Shown: positions 15,978 to 26,473, numbered from the stretch's first letter. The stretch: 45,422 nucleotides of DNA from Anaerolineales bacterium (GCA_016928525.1 JAFGKO010000312.1:1-45422); one strand, 5' to 3'. Made by a program: numbers and translations. The notes: a model not told the origin generated them from the letters alone.

Positions 15978-16783
15978 ACCCTGATACCCTTATTATTCCT
16001 ACCGCTGAACCTTTCTTCTTCCCCGGGATGCCCGATCATCCCGGCTGCCTCTTGATCCACGGATTCACCGGTGCGCCCAAGGAAATGCGCTGGATGGGCG
16101 AATACCTTGGCGCGCAAGGCTATCCCAGCCTCGGAGTTCGCCTTTTTGGCCATGCTACTCGCCCGGAAGATATGATCCGCTCGCGCTACACAGACTGGAT
16201 AGCTTCGGTCGAAGACGGTTATCACCTCTTACGCGATGTCCTGAGCCAGTCGAAGGACGGCTTGGCAGACCGCATTTACCTGGTCGGACTTTCGATGGGC
16301 GGGATATTGTCGCTGTTAATGTCTACGAAGCTGGATGTGGTGGGTGTAGTAGCCATGTCTACGCCATATCGCATCCCATATGATTATCCGGTCTGGATGA
16401 TAAAACCGCTTAGCAAGTTGGTAAGATACCAGCCTAAAAGCAAAGAAGAACCTGGCGCAGGCTGGTTCGACAAGGACGCTTACGCGGCGCATGTCTCGTA
16501 CCCGCAGAACCCGGTCCGCTCCGGGGCTGAGTTGCAGCAATTGGTTGGCGAAATGCGCATGGCTTTGCCGAAGGTCAGCGTGCCGGTGTTACTCATTCAT
16601 TCGAGGAACGACACGTATGTCCTTCCTGAAAGCATGGAACGTATCTACGCTGACCTGGGCGCGCCAGACAAGACAAAACTATATGTAACGGAAGCAGGCC
16701 ATGTGGTCACGCGCGATGCGGCCAGGGATCAGGTCTTCGCGGCCGCGTCCGAATTCATTCGTCGAATCGAGGCCGCAGCGTGA
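15974..16783 (+). CDS. Alpha/beta hydrolase, carboxylesterase type
   Basis: The 269-residue protein is a soluble serine hydrolase close to monoacylglycerol lipase/carboxylesterase families. CLLIHGFTGAPKEMRWM is the oxyanion-hole strand (HGFTG), YLVGLSMGGILS the nucleophile elbow with Ser, and LLIHSRNDTYV and EAGHVV supply the acid Asp and the His of the triad. It overlaps both neighbours by four bases (ATGA before, GTGA after), so it is translated as part of a tight set with the PLPC-like protein and the MFS transporter. The natural substrate cannot be told. Confidence 0.85.
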   Translation: MNPDTLIIPTAEPFFFPGMPDHPGCLLIHGFTGAPKEMRWMGEYLGAQGYPSLGVRLFGHATRPEDMIRSRYTDWIASVEDGYHLLRDVLSQSKDGLADRIYLVGLSMGGILSLLMSTKLDVVGVVAMSTPYRIPYDYPVWMIKPLSKLVRYQPKSKEEPGAGWFDKDAYAAHVSYPQNPVRSGAELQQLVGEMRMALPKVSVPVLLIHSRNDTYVLPESMERIYADLGAPDKTKLYVTEAGHVVTRDAARDQVFAAASEFIRRIEAAA

Positions 16784-17919
16784 ATTCCAGTCTCATTCTG
16801 GTCAGCCTCTCGCTCTTTGCCTGGGGCATCGGAGAGGGGATGTTCCTGTATTTTGTGCCGCTGTATTTGGAACAGCTGGGGGCGAACCCGATCACGATTG
16901 GCTCGGTTTTCGGCGCGTTTGGCTTTGCAATGATGGTGGCGCATATCCCGGCCGGCTATCTCTCCGACCGGATCGGGCGCAGGCCGATGATCCGGGCCGC
17001 CTGGGTCATCGGCCTGGTAGCGGCCTGGGTGATGGGCCTGGCTCCTTCGTTGCCGTTCTTCATTGCGGGGTATGTGCTCTACGGCGTAACGGGATTTGTC
17101 TCTTCGCCCTTGTTCAGTTACGTGACCGCGGCGCGCGGCAAGTTGACCGCCGGGCGCGCCATGACGCTCACTTCGGCTATGTACAATCTGGGCGCGGTGC
17201 TTGGCCCGGTATCCGGCGGCTGGATTGGCGAACAATTCGATTTGCGAACCATTTTTCTGGTTTCGGCAGCCATCTTTGTCGCTTCGACTGGTTTGGTTTT
17301 TTCCCTGAAACCCCAGCCGCGCGACGTGCATGAGGGCGATGGATCGGGCAGGAACTTGCTTGCAAATACACGCTTCTTAAGTTTTCTGGGTGTGTCCTTT
17401 TTTGTGATGTTCGCGATGTACCTGCCGCAACCACTTTCGCCGAATTTTCTGCAGAACGAGCGGGGTATCGCGCTCAACCAGATGGGCTTGATCGGTTCGT
17501 TGGGCAGTTTAGGGAACGTGGCCTTCAACCTGATCTTGGGTCAATTGAACACTCGCCTGGGCTTTGTGCTTGGTCAGGTCTGTGTGGCGTTGTTTGCTTT
17601 AGCGTTGTGGAAAGGCACCGGCCAGGCCTGGTATATGCTCGGTTACTTCCTGCTGGGCGGCTTCCGTGCTGCGCGCATGCTGGCCATGGCGCAGGTGCGC
17701 GTATTGATCCACCAGGCCCAGATGGGACTGGCTTATGGGATCACCGAGGCCGGGAACTCGGCGGCGCTCATCCTGGCGCCGTTATTGGCGGGTTATCTAT
17801 ACGACAAGGATCCCGCCTCGATCTATCCCTTGAGCCTGCTCCTGGTTGCGATTGGGGTTATTATTAGCGTTATCTTTACCCCGCGTGAGAAGCGACGGGC
17901 TATCGAAGAAATCATTTAG
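16780..17919 (+). CDS. Major facilitator superfamily transporter
   Basis: A 379-residue inner-membrane protein with about twelve hydrophobic segments. The MFS loop 2-3 signature is seen as AGYLSDRIGRRPMIRAAW (about residues 60-77). The start is GTG at 16780, overlapping the previous stop (GTGA). It most likely is a proton-coupled drug or metabolite exporter; nothing in the sequence names the substrate. Central loop QPRDVHEGDGSGR separates the two six-helix halves. It precedes the metallo-beta-lactamase fold gene by a few bases and is probably co-transcribed with it. Confidence 0.88.
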   Translation: MNSSLILVSLSLFAWGIGEGMFLYFVPLYLEQLGANPITIGSVFGAFGFAMMVAHIPAGYLSDRIGRRPMIRAAWVIGLVAAWVMGLAPSLPFFIAGYVLYGVTGFVSSPLFSYVTAARGKLTAGRAMTLTSAMYNLGAVLGPVSGGWIGEQFDLRTIFLVSAAIFVASTGLVFSLKPQPRDVHEGDGSGRNLLANTRFLSFLGVSFFVMFAMYLPQPLSPNFLQNERGIALNQMGLIGSLGSLGNVAFNLILGQLNTRLGFVLGQVCVALFALALWKGTGQAWYMLGYFLLGGFRAARMLAMAQVRVLIHQAQMGLAYGITEAGNSAALILAPLLAGYLYDKDPASIYPLSLLLVAIGVIISVIFTPREKRRAIEEII

Positions 17920-17928
17920 GAAATGCCT

Positions 17929-18567
17929 ATGTTAGAAATCGTCACTTTTACCCTCGGCCCGGCCATGACCAATGCCTATCTGGTGGCCGACTCTGAGACT
18001 AAAGACGCAGCTGTCATCGACCCGGCCTGGGATGGACACGTCATCCTGGCCGAGGCGCAGAAGCGCGGTTGGCGCATCGCTCATCTCTGGTATACCCATG
18101 CTCACTTCGACCACATTGGCGGCGCAGGCGCGATTGCAGATGCCTTGAATCCGCTTCCACTGGTGGCCTTGCATCCCGCGGACCATGTACTCTGGCGCGC
18201 AGAAGGTGGCGCTTCATTGTTTGGTTTCAAAATCGATCCCGGCCCCGAGCCAACCATTGATTTACAGCACGGGCAGATTTTGAAACTGGGAAGTATCGAA
18301 TTCGAAGTCCGCCACACGCCGGGACATACGCCTGGCCTGTGTATTTTTTATGTCGCTTCCGAAGGGGTCTGCTTTTGTGGCGACCTGATCTTTCGCGATA
18401 GCGTGGGTCGTACCGACTTGCCGGGTGGGGATTGGGAGACTTTGTTGAATAGCATCCATACACAGATTTTCACTTTACCGGATGAGACCCGGCTGTTATC
18501 CGGTCACGGGCCGGAGACCACGGTGGGAGAGGAAAAGAGTTACAACCCGTATTTGGGAGAAATATAA
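17929..18567 (+). CDS. Metallo-beta-lactamase fold hydrolase (glyoxalase II-like)
   Basis: The 212-residue protein has the full dinuclear metal motif THAHFDHIGG (about 56-65), a later HTPGHTPG with the third His, CFCGDLIFRDSVGRTDLPGGD with the bridging Asp, and LLSGHGPETT with the last His. This is the pattern of hydroxyacylglutathione hydrolase-like enzymes, which cleave thioesters or act as persulfide dioxygenases. The ATG at 17929 is eight bases after TTAGGA and is preferred over the in-frame ATG at 17923, which would be too close. It is the last gene of its set; a strong terminator lies at 18754. The 261 bases from its stop to the next gene hold no other gene I can support. Confidence 0.88.
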   Translation: MLEIVTFTLGPAMTNAYLVADSETKDAAVIDPAWDGHVILAEAQKRGWRIAHLWYTHAHFDHIGGAGAIADALNPLPLVALHPADHVLWRAEGGASLFGFKIDPGPEPTIDLQHGQILKLGSIEFEVRHTPGHTPGLCIFYVASEGVCFCGDLIFRDSVGRTDLPGGDWETLLNSIHTQIFTLPDETRLLSGHGPETTVGEEKSYNPYLGEI

Positions 18568-18753
18568 ATTTGAATACGGGGTTCACGGACTCTCCTTAAA
18601 TTTTTACGAGGGTGATTGCCCTTACAGCATGGCAGGTATGGCTGGGAATGGGTAGGATGGGTACAGTCATAGTATGAACTGCTACGCTATGATCCAAATC
18701 AGGTTCTGAATAGCCTCTATCTAAAACCTTAATTTTCTGATAAGAATTCGTTA

Positions 18754-18790
18754 GGTGGCTGTCATCTCCAAAGATGACAGCCACCTTTTT
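18754..18790 (+). terminator. Intrinsic terminator
   Basis: GGTGGCTGTCATC (18754-18766) pairs perfectly with GATGACAGCCACC (18773-18785) around TCCAAA, followed by TTTTT. It ends the transcript of the hydrolase/transporter set. A TATAAT at 18795-18800 lies just beyond and may start the broken TIR gene. Confidence 0.88.
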
Positions 18791-18828
18791 AGCGTATAAT
18801 CTCCTCAACCTGCTCCGGGGAAACACTT

Positions 18829-19029
18829 ATGCCCGAACCCCGCAAACTGCGCGTATTCCTGTGCCACTCCTCCAACGACAAACCCGCCGTGTGCGAGTTG
18901 TACCAGCGACTCAAAAGTGAAGGCTGGATCGACTCCTGGCTGGACGAGGAAAAGCTCTACCCTGGCCAGGATTGGGACCTGGAGATCGAAAAAGCGGTCA
19001 ATTTTCGGCTGCGCACTTTCTGCTTCTAA
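18829..19029 (+). pseudogene. Truncated TIR-domain gene
   Basis: The first 56 residues are a convincing TIR domain start: LRVFLCHSSNDKPAVCELY, then GWIDSWLDEEKLYPGQDWD and LEIEKAV. The reading frame then turns into NFRLRTFCF and stops, before the central strands and the catalytic-Glu helix that complete a TIR domain. Sequence after the break in other frames does not restore the domain, so this looks like a truncation or deletion rather than one sequencing error. An AT-rich intact two-TIR gene follows, so the fragment may be what remains of a gene displaced when that gene arrived. Confidence 0.65.
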
Positions 19030-19067
19030 ATGGCCCTAGCGATCACAAGCTCTGGATTATCAGGACT

Positions 19068-19096
19068 TTGTTTTTGGTCGTGAACAATTGTATAAT
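19068..19096 (+). promoter_or_regulatory. Promoter of the two-TIR gene
   Basis: TTGTTT (19068-19073), a 17-base spacer and TATAAT (19091-19096). GGAAGGG lies before the ATG at 19126. The gene therefore has its own promoter. Confidence 0.7.
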
Positions 19097-19125
19097 CTTT
19101 ATAAACCTACCGGAAGGGAAACAAA

Positions 19126-20109
19126 ATGTCACGTGTCGAGAAAACCGTTTTCATCAGTTATCGTCGCAAGGATGTTTATAGAGCCTTAGCGATTTATCAG
19201 TACTTAACTAGTCATGGTTATGATGTGTTCTTTGATTACACAAATATTTCAAGTGGAGATTTTGAACAAATCATTGTTGCAAATATTCGCGCACGCGCGC
19301 ATTTTATTTTAATACTCACTCCTACTGCTTTGGATAGATGTAATGAGCCCGGTGATTGGCTTCGACGTGAAATAGAGACAGCGATAGATGAAAGACGCAA
19401 CATTGTTCCGTTATTTATTGAAGATTTTAGTTTTGACTTACCCAATGTGTCTGGAAAATTAACAGGCAAACTCAGTTTTCTTAAACGTTACAATGGTTTA
19501 TTTGTTCATGATGATTTTTTTGAGCAAGCCATGAATAGGCTTGTAGATACATTTTTGAATGTGCGTTTGGATGCTGTTCTTAATCCGATTTCTACTGAAG
19601 TGCAACACCGGGTTAAGCAAGAGCAAATAGCCGTAAATAAAGTGCTAAAAGATAGAGACGAGCCTGTTAATGAAATTGTCAAATTGGGCGAAAGAAAAGC
19701 TGACAAGCTTAAAAACGAAATTTTTATAAGTTATTCTCGGCATGATGTTGAGTTTGCAAATAGGATAAATAATGACTTGCTTCAGAATAAAATAAGTACT
19801 TGGATAGACAGCATTGGTATTAGAAGTGGGGATGATTGGCCAGAAAGAATTGCAAATGCGATACTCGAAAGCAAAATAGTGTTAGCGATTGTTTCACCGG
19901 ATGCTCTCGAATCAAAATGGGTTAATAGGGAATTATCTTTTGCCGATAAAAATGAGAAGTTAGTTTTTCCTTTAATATATAAAACCTGCAAAATTCCTCA
20001 TTGGTTTGATCTTCGATTTGGAAATATCCAGTGGGCTGACTTTTCTGAAGGAAATTACATAGAAAAATTTGAGCACCTGATAGATGCGCTAAATAATATT
20101 CTTATATGA
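19126..20109 (+). CDS. Protein with two TIR domains
   Basis: A 327-residue soluble protein with tandem TIR domains joined by a charged, probably helical linker (about 155-196). TIR-1 (about 5-140) has KTVFISYRRKD, DVFFDYTNISSGDF and WLRREIETAI with Glu82 at the NADase-glutamate position. TIR-2 (about 197-320) has NEIFISYSRHD, STWIDSIGIRSGDDW and KWVNRELSFA with Glu269 at the same position. Bacterial TIR proteins often cleave NAD+ or make cyclic-ADP-ribose signals in antiphage defence, but no effector, sensor or STAND partner is adjacent here, so a defence role is only an inference. It is strongly AT-rich compared with its neighbours and has its own promoter, which suggests horizontal transfer. 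Confidence 0.85.
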   Translation: MSRVEKTVFISYRRKDVYRALAIYQYLTSHGYDVFFDYTNISSGDFEQIIVANIRARAHFILILTPTALDRCNEPGDWLRREIETAIDERRNIVPLFIEDFSFDLPNVSGKLTGKLSFLKRYNGLFVHDDFFEQAMNRLVDTFLNVRLDAVLNPISTEVQHRVKQEQIAVNKVLKDRDEPVNEIVKLGERKADKLKNEIFISYSRHDVEFANRINNDLLQNKISTWIDSIGIRSGDDWPERIANAILESKIVLAIVSPDALESKWVNRELSFADKNEKLVFPLIYKTCKIPHWFDLRFGNIQWADFSEGNYIEKFEHLIDALNNILI

Positions 20110-20205
20110 AACAATTCCCCTACCCAAAATCCCCACTCTCTGATAAGATAGCGTCCTCGCACAACGTCTAGTGAGTGCAAGCACCGGAAAGACTTCAACA
20201 GCAAG

Positions 20206-20230
20206 CCCCGGTCTCCATGCCGGGGTTTTT
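20206..20230 (+). terminator. Intrinsic terminator after the TIR gene
   Basis: CCCCGG (20206-20211) pairs with CCGGGG (20220-20225), followed by TTTTT. It ends a 97-base untranslated stretch after the TIR gene that begins near a TAAGAT sequence and contains a smaller CTCGCAC/GTGCAAG stem. Confidence 0.75.
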
Positions 20231-20250
20231 GTGTGTTTGTCGCTGCGCGG

Positions 20251-20323
20251 CGACCGTAGACGGTGGACGATAGACCGTAATAGAAATTTCCTTTTATGGT
20301 CTACTGTCCACGGTCTACCGTCC
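20251..20323. repeat. Palindromic repeat upstream of typA (GTAGACGGTGGAC...GTCCACGGTCTACCGTCC)
   Basis: GTAGACGGTGGACGATAGACC on the left is complementary in large part to GGTCTACTGTCCACGG then TCTACCGTCC on the right, around an AT-rich centre. It lies in the typA leader region. It matches none of families A to C. Confidence 0.6.
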
Positions 20324-20373
20324 AAACCTTATTGTTGTAAGATATACCTATTGAACTACGGAACTACCAAACC

Positions 20374-22227
<1,854 letters not shown>

Positions 22228-22235
22228 TGTTTATC

Positions 22236-22268
22236 AGACCCTAAAGGTTTTCAAAACCTTTAGGGTCT
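22236..22268. terminator. Bidirectional hairpin terminator between convergent genes
   Basis: AGACCCTAAAGGTTTT (22236-22251) pairs perfectly with AAAACCTTTAGGGTCT (22253-22268). T-rich sequence follows on the + side. It separates typA from the oppositely transcribed lipoprotein gene. The palindrome may itself be a dispersed repeat put to use as a terminator. Confidence 0.8.
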
Positions 22269-22278
22269 TTGCTTTAGT

Positions 22279-23034
22279 TTACTGGCACGAAAAGCTGATC
22301 GTGGACGAACTGGCAGCTCCCGTGCTGTTGAACGTCTCGATCCGGTAAGTGATATCTTCGCCTTCTTCTACGTCGATCACTTCTGAGAAAGCGTTCGAAT
22401 TGGGGGCTAATTCTGTTACTTGTTCGTCATTGCGATAAATGCGATAGCCACTCTCGTTCTCGGCGCGATCGGTCCATTTCAGGTTGACGGTTGCATTACC
22501 GAACCCGCAAAGATACTCCCAATTGGCTATGCTTGGCGCTGCGGGTGGGCTGGCGGTTGCAGTGGCCGGCGGAGTGACCGAGGGCACCGCCCAGTAGCTT
22601 CCGGAGGCTGTCGAGTACTCACCCCAGATCCAGCAGGGTTCGTTCAGCCCCTGCACTTTGACAGTCCAGTAATTGTTGGTTGGGTAGCGCCCGACAATCT
22701 CCACCGTTGCTCCCGGATTGAATGTGAACAGGATGTCATACGATTGCCCTGGGCCAGTGCGGCAGTTGGTCGGTTCGTTGATCGTGAGCAACGGCACGGA
22801 GTAGGTTGGTGTGATCGTGGGCGATGGCGTGCGGGTGATGGACAGCGTGGGCGAATTAGCAGGCTGGGGTGTCTTGGAAGGCGTGCCGGTCTGCGCGGCG
22901 GTGAGCGTCAGGGCTACGATGGTGGCGGCCTGCTCGTCCAGGGATGGTTCGGAAGACGTACCAGGAAAATTGCAGGCCGAGAGCATCAGCAGCAAAGAAA
23001 CCAATCCTGTGAGAGCAATCCGGTTTGTTTTCAT
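22279..23034 (-). CDS. Secreted lipoprotein with SH3-like and fibronectin III-like domains
   Basis: A 251-residue exported protein. The signal peptide ends in the lipobox MLSAC (Cys21), then comes a Thr/Pro/Ser-rich linker (about 50-85). A bacterial SH3-like domain follows, with NCRTGPGQSYDILFTFNPGATVEI written here as NCRTGPGQSYDILFT (about 88-150). The C-terminal 80 residues, from NATVNLKWTDRAENESGYRIY, look like a fibronectin III fold. Such proteins usually bind cell-wall or surface polymers. It is the last gene of the minus-strand cluster, nine bases after the flavin reductase gene. Confidence 0.78.
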   Translation of the reverse strand: MKTNRIALTGLVSLLLMLSACNFPGTSSEPSLDEQAATIVALTLTAAQTGTPSKTPQPANSPTLSITRTPSPTITPTYSVPLLTINEPTNCRTGPGQSYDILFTFNPGATVEIVGRYPTNNYWTVKVQGLNEPCWIWGEYSTASGSYWAVPSVTPPATATASPPAAPSIANWEYLCGFGNATVNLKWTDRAENESGYRIYRNDEQVTELAPNSNAFSEVIDVEEGEDITYRIETFNSTGAASSSTISFSCQ

Positions 23035-23043
23035 AAGAATTCC

Positions 23044-23673
23044 TTATTTTGGCGAAATCTGAGGCTTAGGCCGTTCTATCTCGAAGATGTCTGTTACACG
23101 GACGTAAGCGCTTCCGGCCAGGCGACCGATGGGCCTGAGTGCCGCTAAATCGATCTTGTCCTCGCCGATGAGCACGCGCTCGTCCACATGCAAATGGACG
23201 ATCTCTCCCAGTACGACGCTCCCGCCGCCTGGTTGGTTCCCAATCTCGATGATTTTCCTGACCCTACACTCGAAATGGATGGGACTTTCCGCCACGCGCG
23301 GCGGTTTGACCACGACTGACGGCGTGGTTGCCAACCCGGTCAGATCGAATTCGTTCACATCCGGTGCAATTTCCACCGATGAAGCGATCATGGCCGCCAT
23401 CAATTCCTCGCTCACGATGTTGACTACGAACTCGCCGGTCGCTTTGACGTTGTTGAGCGTGTCTTTTGGGTTGCTGTCCGTGCCGCGGATCATGGGGCAG
23501 AACAAAACTGTCGGCGGTTTGGGGCAGACCACGTTGAAGAACGAAAACGGGGCCAAGTTGGGTTGTCCACTGGCGTTGATGGTGGAGATCCAGCCAATCG
23601 GTCGTGGTACGACCGATCCAATCAATATTTTGTAAATGGCCTGGCGGGGCAAAGCATCCGAAGAGATTTCCAT
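23044..23673 (-). CDS. Flavin reductase-like, FMN-binding protein
   Basis: The 209-residue protein matches the flavin reductase/FMN-binding split-barrel family. IGSVVPRPIGWISTINASG (about 17-35) is the characteristic first strand pair, NLAPFSFFNVVCPKPP follows, and GEFVVNIVSEEL and HFECRVRKI sit at the usual spacing. Members supply reduced flavin to monooxygenases or use FMN themselves. The partner cannot be named. The gene starts three bases after the serine hydrolase stop, so it is in the same transcript. No signal peptide. Confidence 0.85.
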   Translation of the reverse strand: MEISSDALPRQAIYKILIGSVVPRPIGWISTINASGQPNLAPFSFFNVVCPKPPTVLFCPMIRGTDSNPKDTLNNVKATGEFVVNIVSEELMAAMIASSVEIAPDVNEFDLTGLATTPSVVVKPPRVAESPIHFECRVRKIIEIGNQPGGGSVVLGEIVHLHVDERVLIGEDKIDLAALRPIGRLAGSAYVRVTDIFEIERPKPQISPK

Positions 23674-23676
23674 AGG

Positions 23677-25065
23677 CTAATCGATTTTCCTTAGAACGCG
23701 CGATGCAAGCCGCAGGTATTGGAGTTTTCCATCCGGTCCGCGCAGGAACTCGCCTAGCGCATTTTTCATCGGCTCATCCAGGACGATGAGTTTATCCTTT
23801 TCGTAGAAAGCCATACGCACTGGGGGTGCGACCGGCAGTGGGGGCGAATCGGGTTTCGGGAAGCCGCCGCGCGGTTTCTCATAGATTACCAGATAGTCTT
23901 TTTTCAGCTTAAGTTCATAAGCCAGCAGGGGCAATTCATAGTTGCCGACGTATTCGCGCAAATCTTCTTTGGGCGTTTCGACCGGTTCCGGGATGACCAG
24001 GTTTACACCCAGGTAGACCTTCAGTGCACGCTTAAGCGCCGTAGCGGTGATCGCTCTGCCGTCTTCGCTGTTGGTCAACACAGCCAGGGCAAACTGTGCC
24101 TCGGGGATAAAATACAGCCCGGCGATCTGTCCATTGGTCGCGCCGCCGTGGTTGACGATATTCAAACCCTCCGCGTCGCGGATGAACCAGGTCAGGCCGA
24201 TCTGGTCGAAGCCGCTGGCGGGATAGAGCGGCTTACGCATCGCTTTTAGGCTTTTGACCGAGAGGAGTTTCTCTCCACTAGCGCTTTTGCCGTCTCCCAT
24301 GTGGAAACGTGCATAAGTCAACAAATCCTTGACCGTACTGATTACACCACCCACAGGTGCCCCGGCTCGTCCGATGGCCCATGGGCGTGATACCTTGATC
24401 TTCTTGCCGTCCTTGTAGTGCCCAACCACAAAGCGATGCGTGATCATGACATCGTCGGGAAAATAAAAGGTCATATCCATGCCGAGCGGATCGAGGATCA
24501 TTTCTTTTGCAACAGTTTCGAAGGGTTTGCCAGTTACTACTTCTATCACCCGGCCAGCGATGTTGAACCCGGTATTGTTATAGGACCAGACTTCCCCCAG
24601 TGGTGTGACCTGTCCCAATTTAGCAATATCGCGCACCATTTTATCCAACGCGTCATCTCCGTTGCCGAAATCGTTGAAGTAGTCGCCAATCCAGCCGCCG
24701 GTGTGGGTCAGCAGGTGACTGATGGTGACCTTTTCGGCAACTTCCTTATCCGAGAGTTTGAATTTGGGCAGGTAGGTGCGCACGGTCGCATCCAGGTCCA
24801 CCTTGCCCTCTTCCACCAGGCGCATGAAAATGGTGCCCGTGAAGGTCTTGCTGATGGAACCGGTTTGGAAGAGCGTATCCGGCGTTACAGCCAGCGGGTT
24901 CTCGAGGCTGGTCGCGCCAAAGCCGGCAGTTTGTTCCTTCCCGTTGTGGTAGATGCCGATGGCAACCCCCGGGACTTTCAGGCGTTTCATCTCGGCTACG
25001 ACGGTTTCACAAACTTTCAGGAATTTAGCGCTTTTGATTTTCTTGAGAGAACTCTTTTGGTTCAT
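23677..25065 (-). CDS. Beta-lactamase-family serine hydrolase, copy 1
   Basis: A 462-residue class C beta-lactamase/penicillin-binding-like hydrolase. The SxxK motif is TGSISKTFTG (about 92-101), the YxN motif is VWSYNNTGFN, and NHGGATNGQ stands at the KTG position. A C-terminal lipocalin-like extension (about 365-462) follows, as in many ClbP/EstB-like esterases. No clear signal peptide. AAGGAGG precedes the ATG. A possible -10, TACAAT, lies at 25101-25096 on this strand with a weak -35. Most such proteins are esterases or D-amino acid amidases rather than antibiotic-resistance enzymes. Confidence 0.87.
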   Translation of the reverse strand: MNQKSSLKKIKSAKFLKVCETVVAEMKRLKVPGVAIGIYHNGKEQTAGFGATSLENPLAVTPDTLFQTGSISKTFTGTIFMRLVEEGKVDLDATVRTYLPKFKLSDKEVAEKVTISHLLTHTGGWIGDYFNDFGNGDDALDKMVRDIAKLGQVTPLGEVWSYNNTGFNIAGRVIEVVTGKPFETVAKEMILDPLGMDMTFYFPDDVMITHRFVVGHYKDGKKIKVSRPWAIGRAGAPVGGVISTVKDLLTYARFHMGDGKSASGEKLLSVKSLKAMRKPLYPASGFDQIGLTWFIRDAEGLNIVNHGGATNGQIAGLYFIPEAQFALAVLTNSEDGRAITATALKRALKVYLGVNLVIPEPVETPKEDLREYVGNYELPLLAYELKLKKDYLVIYEKPRGGFPKPDSPPLPVAPPVRMAFYEKDKLIVLDEPMKNALGEFLRGPDGKLQYLRLASRVLRKID

Positions 25066-25117
25066 CGTTCCTCCTTTGACGGATTGAACGCTTTGATTGT
25101 ATCAAAAATAAAACATA

Positions 25118-25159
25118 ACTCACCCCAAAATTAATCTTTCGGGGGTGAGTCTTTTTTTT
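25118..25159. terminator. Bidirectional intrinsic terminator
   Basis: ACTCACCCC (25118-25126) pairs with GGGGTGAGT (25142-25150), followed by eight T on the + strand and a T-rich run on the - strand. On the - strand it ends the transcript coming from hmgA. Confidence 0.75.
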
Positions 25160-25173
25160 GCTCCAAAAAGAAC

Positions 25174-25268
25174 GTTGATTCACGCAGACCCTTGCACTGC
25201 CCCGCAAGTGCAGGTGAAACGCTGATTTTTCTTTTTGTCAGCGTGAATCAGCGTTTATCTGCGTCCCA
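25174..25268. repeat. Palindromic repeat, family D (GATTCACGC...GCGTGAATC), with an inserted GC hairpin
   Basis: TTGATTCACGCAGA on the left and AAACGCTGATTTTTC, then TCAGCGTGAATCAGCG and TTTATCTGCGTCCC on the right form a long imperfect palindrome. Between CACGCAGA and AAACGCTGA sits a separate hairpin with arms TGCACT (25193-25198) and AGTGCA (25207-25212). As at 4757, a GC-rich hairpin appears nested in an AT-richer repeat. Confidence 0.6.
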
Positions 25269-25298
25269 AATTAAATTCGGGGTTAATCATGATACCTT

Positions 25299-26465
25299 TT
25301 ACTCGCCGTCACCTTCCAACCACGAAGTCATGTACTCTGGCTTTTCCAGCTCTAGCGCATCCTTTGTGAGATGTAACGGATAAAAAGTATCCACCATCAC
25401 GGCTAACTCTTCGGTTTTGGTCTTGCCGATGCTGGCTTCGGTCATGCCGGGCTGCGGGCCGTGCGGCAGGCCATAAGGATGCAGCGAAATATCGCAGCGG
25501 TCGATGCCTTTGCGGCTCATGAAGTTGCCCTCGGCGTAATAAATCACCTCGTCCGAATTCACGTTCGAGTGGTTGTACGGCGCAGGGATGCCTTCGGGGT
25601 GGTAGTCGAACAGGCGCGGCACGAACGAGCAGACCACGAAATTATGTCCTTCGAACGTCTGGTGGACGGGCGGCGGCTGGTGGATGCGCCCGGTGATGGG
25701 CTCGAAATCCTCGATGTTGAAGATCCACGGATACAGGTAGCCGTCCCAGCCGACCACGTCGAACGGATGGTGGTCCAGCACGTGACGGGTGATTCGGTCG
25801 CGCACCTTCACGCGGACTTCGAACTGCCCCCGTTCCGTATGCATTTCCAACTCTGAAGGCACGCGGATGTCGCGTTCGCAGTAGGGCGCGTGCTCAAGCA
25901 GTTGTCCGTAGGCGTTGCGATAACGTTTGGGCGGCGCGATCTGGGAAGGGTTCTCGATGGTGAAGAAGCGCGCTTCGGCTGTATCGAGTTGCATTTGCCA
26001 GGTGACGCCGAAAGGAATGACGAGGTAGTCGCCCGGGTGGAAGAGCAGGTTCCCAAATTGTGACTTGAACGTGCCGCTGCCCTCGTGCACCCACCAGGTC
26101 TCGTAGGCCTGGGCGTTGCGGTAGAAATAATCCATGCTCTGGGTGGCGCGGGCCACTCCCAGAATGACATCGTTGTTGCCCAGGAGCGGAACACGCGCCG
26201 AAACGGGATCAGCTCCCGGCCTGGTTTGAGCCGTGGCGAGGGCCCGATGACGGATGGGGCCGAAGTCCACGTATTCCGGTTTGGCGGCTCCCAGGTCATT
26301 CACTTCCTTCACGCGCGGGGGCAGGAAATGGTGATACAGGATGGACTGGATGGACGAAAAGCCTTCCAGTCCCATGACTTCTTCGCGATAGAGTTTGCCA
26401 TCCGGTTTTTTGAATTGGGTGTGACGTTTGTGAGGGATTTCTCCGAGTTTGTGATAGAAAGGCAC
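25299..26465 (-). CDS. hmgA: Homogentisate 1,2-dioxygenase
   Basis: The 388-residue iron enzyme opens the ring of homogentisate to maleylacetoacetate in tyrosine and phenylalanine breakdown. Motifs: MPFYHKLGEIPHKRHTQF at the start, ETWWVHEGSGTF, FHPGDYLVIPFGVTWQ (first cupin), HPFDVVGWDGYLYPW, and SDEVIYYAEGNFMSR with CDISLHPYGLPHGPQPG carrying the iron-ligand Glu and His. It follows the lipoprotein gene by eight bases. With hpd and the fumarylacetoacetase-type gene it makes up most of the homogentisate pathway; no maleylacetoacetate isomerase is visible. Confidence 0.93.
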   Translation of the reverse strand: MPFYHKLGEIPHKRHTQFKKPDGKLYREEVMGLEGFSSIQSILYHHFLPPRVKEVNDLGAAKPEYVDFGPIRHRALATAQTRPGADPVSARVPLLGNNDVILGVARATQSMDYFYRNAQAYETWWVHEGSGTFKSQFGNLLFHPGDYLVIPFGVTWQMQLDTAEARFFTIENPSQIAPPKRYRNAYGQLLEHAPYCERDIRVPSELEMHTERGQFEVRVKVRDRITRHVLDHHPFDVVGWDGYLYPWIFNIEDFEPITGRIHQPPPVHQTFEGHNFVVCSFVPRLFDYHPEGIPAPYNHSNVNSDEVIYYAEGNFMSRKGIDRCDISLHPYGLPHGPQPGMTEASIGKTKTEELAVMVDTFYPLHLTKDALELEKPEYMTSWLEGDGE

Positions 26466-26473
26466 GTTTACTC

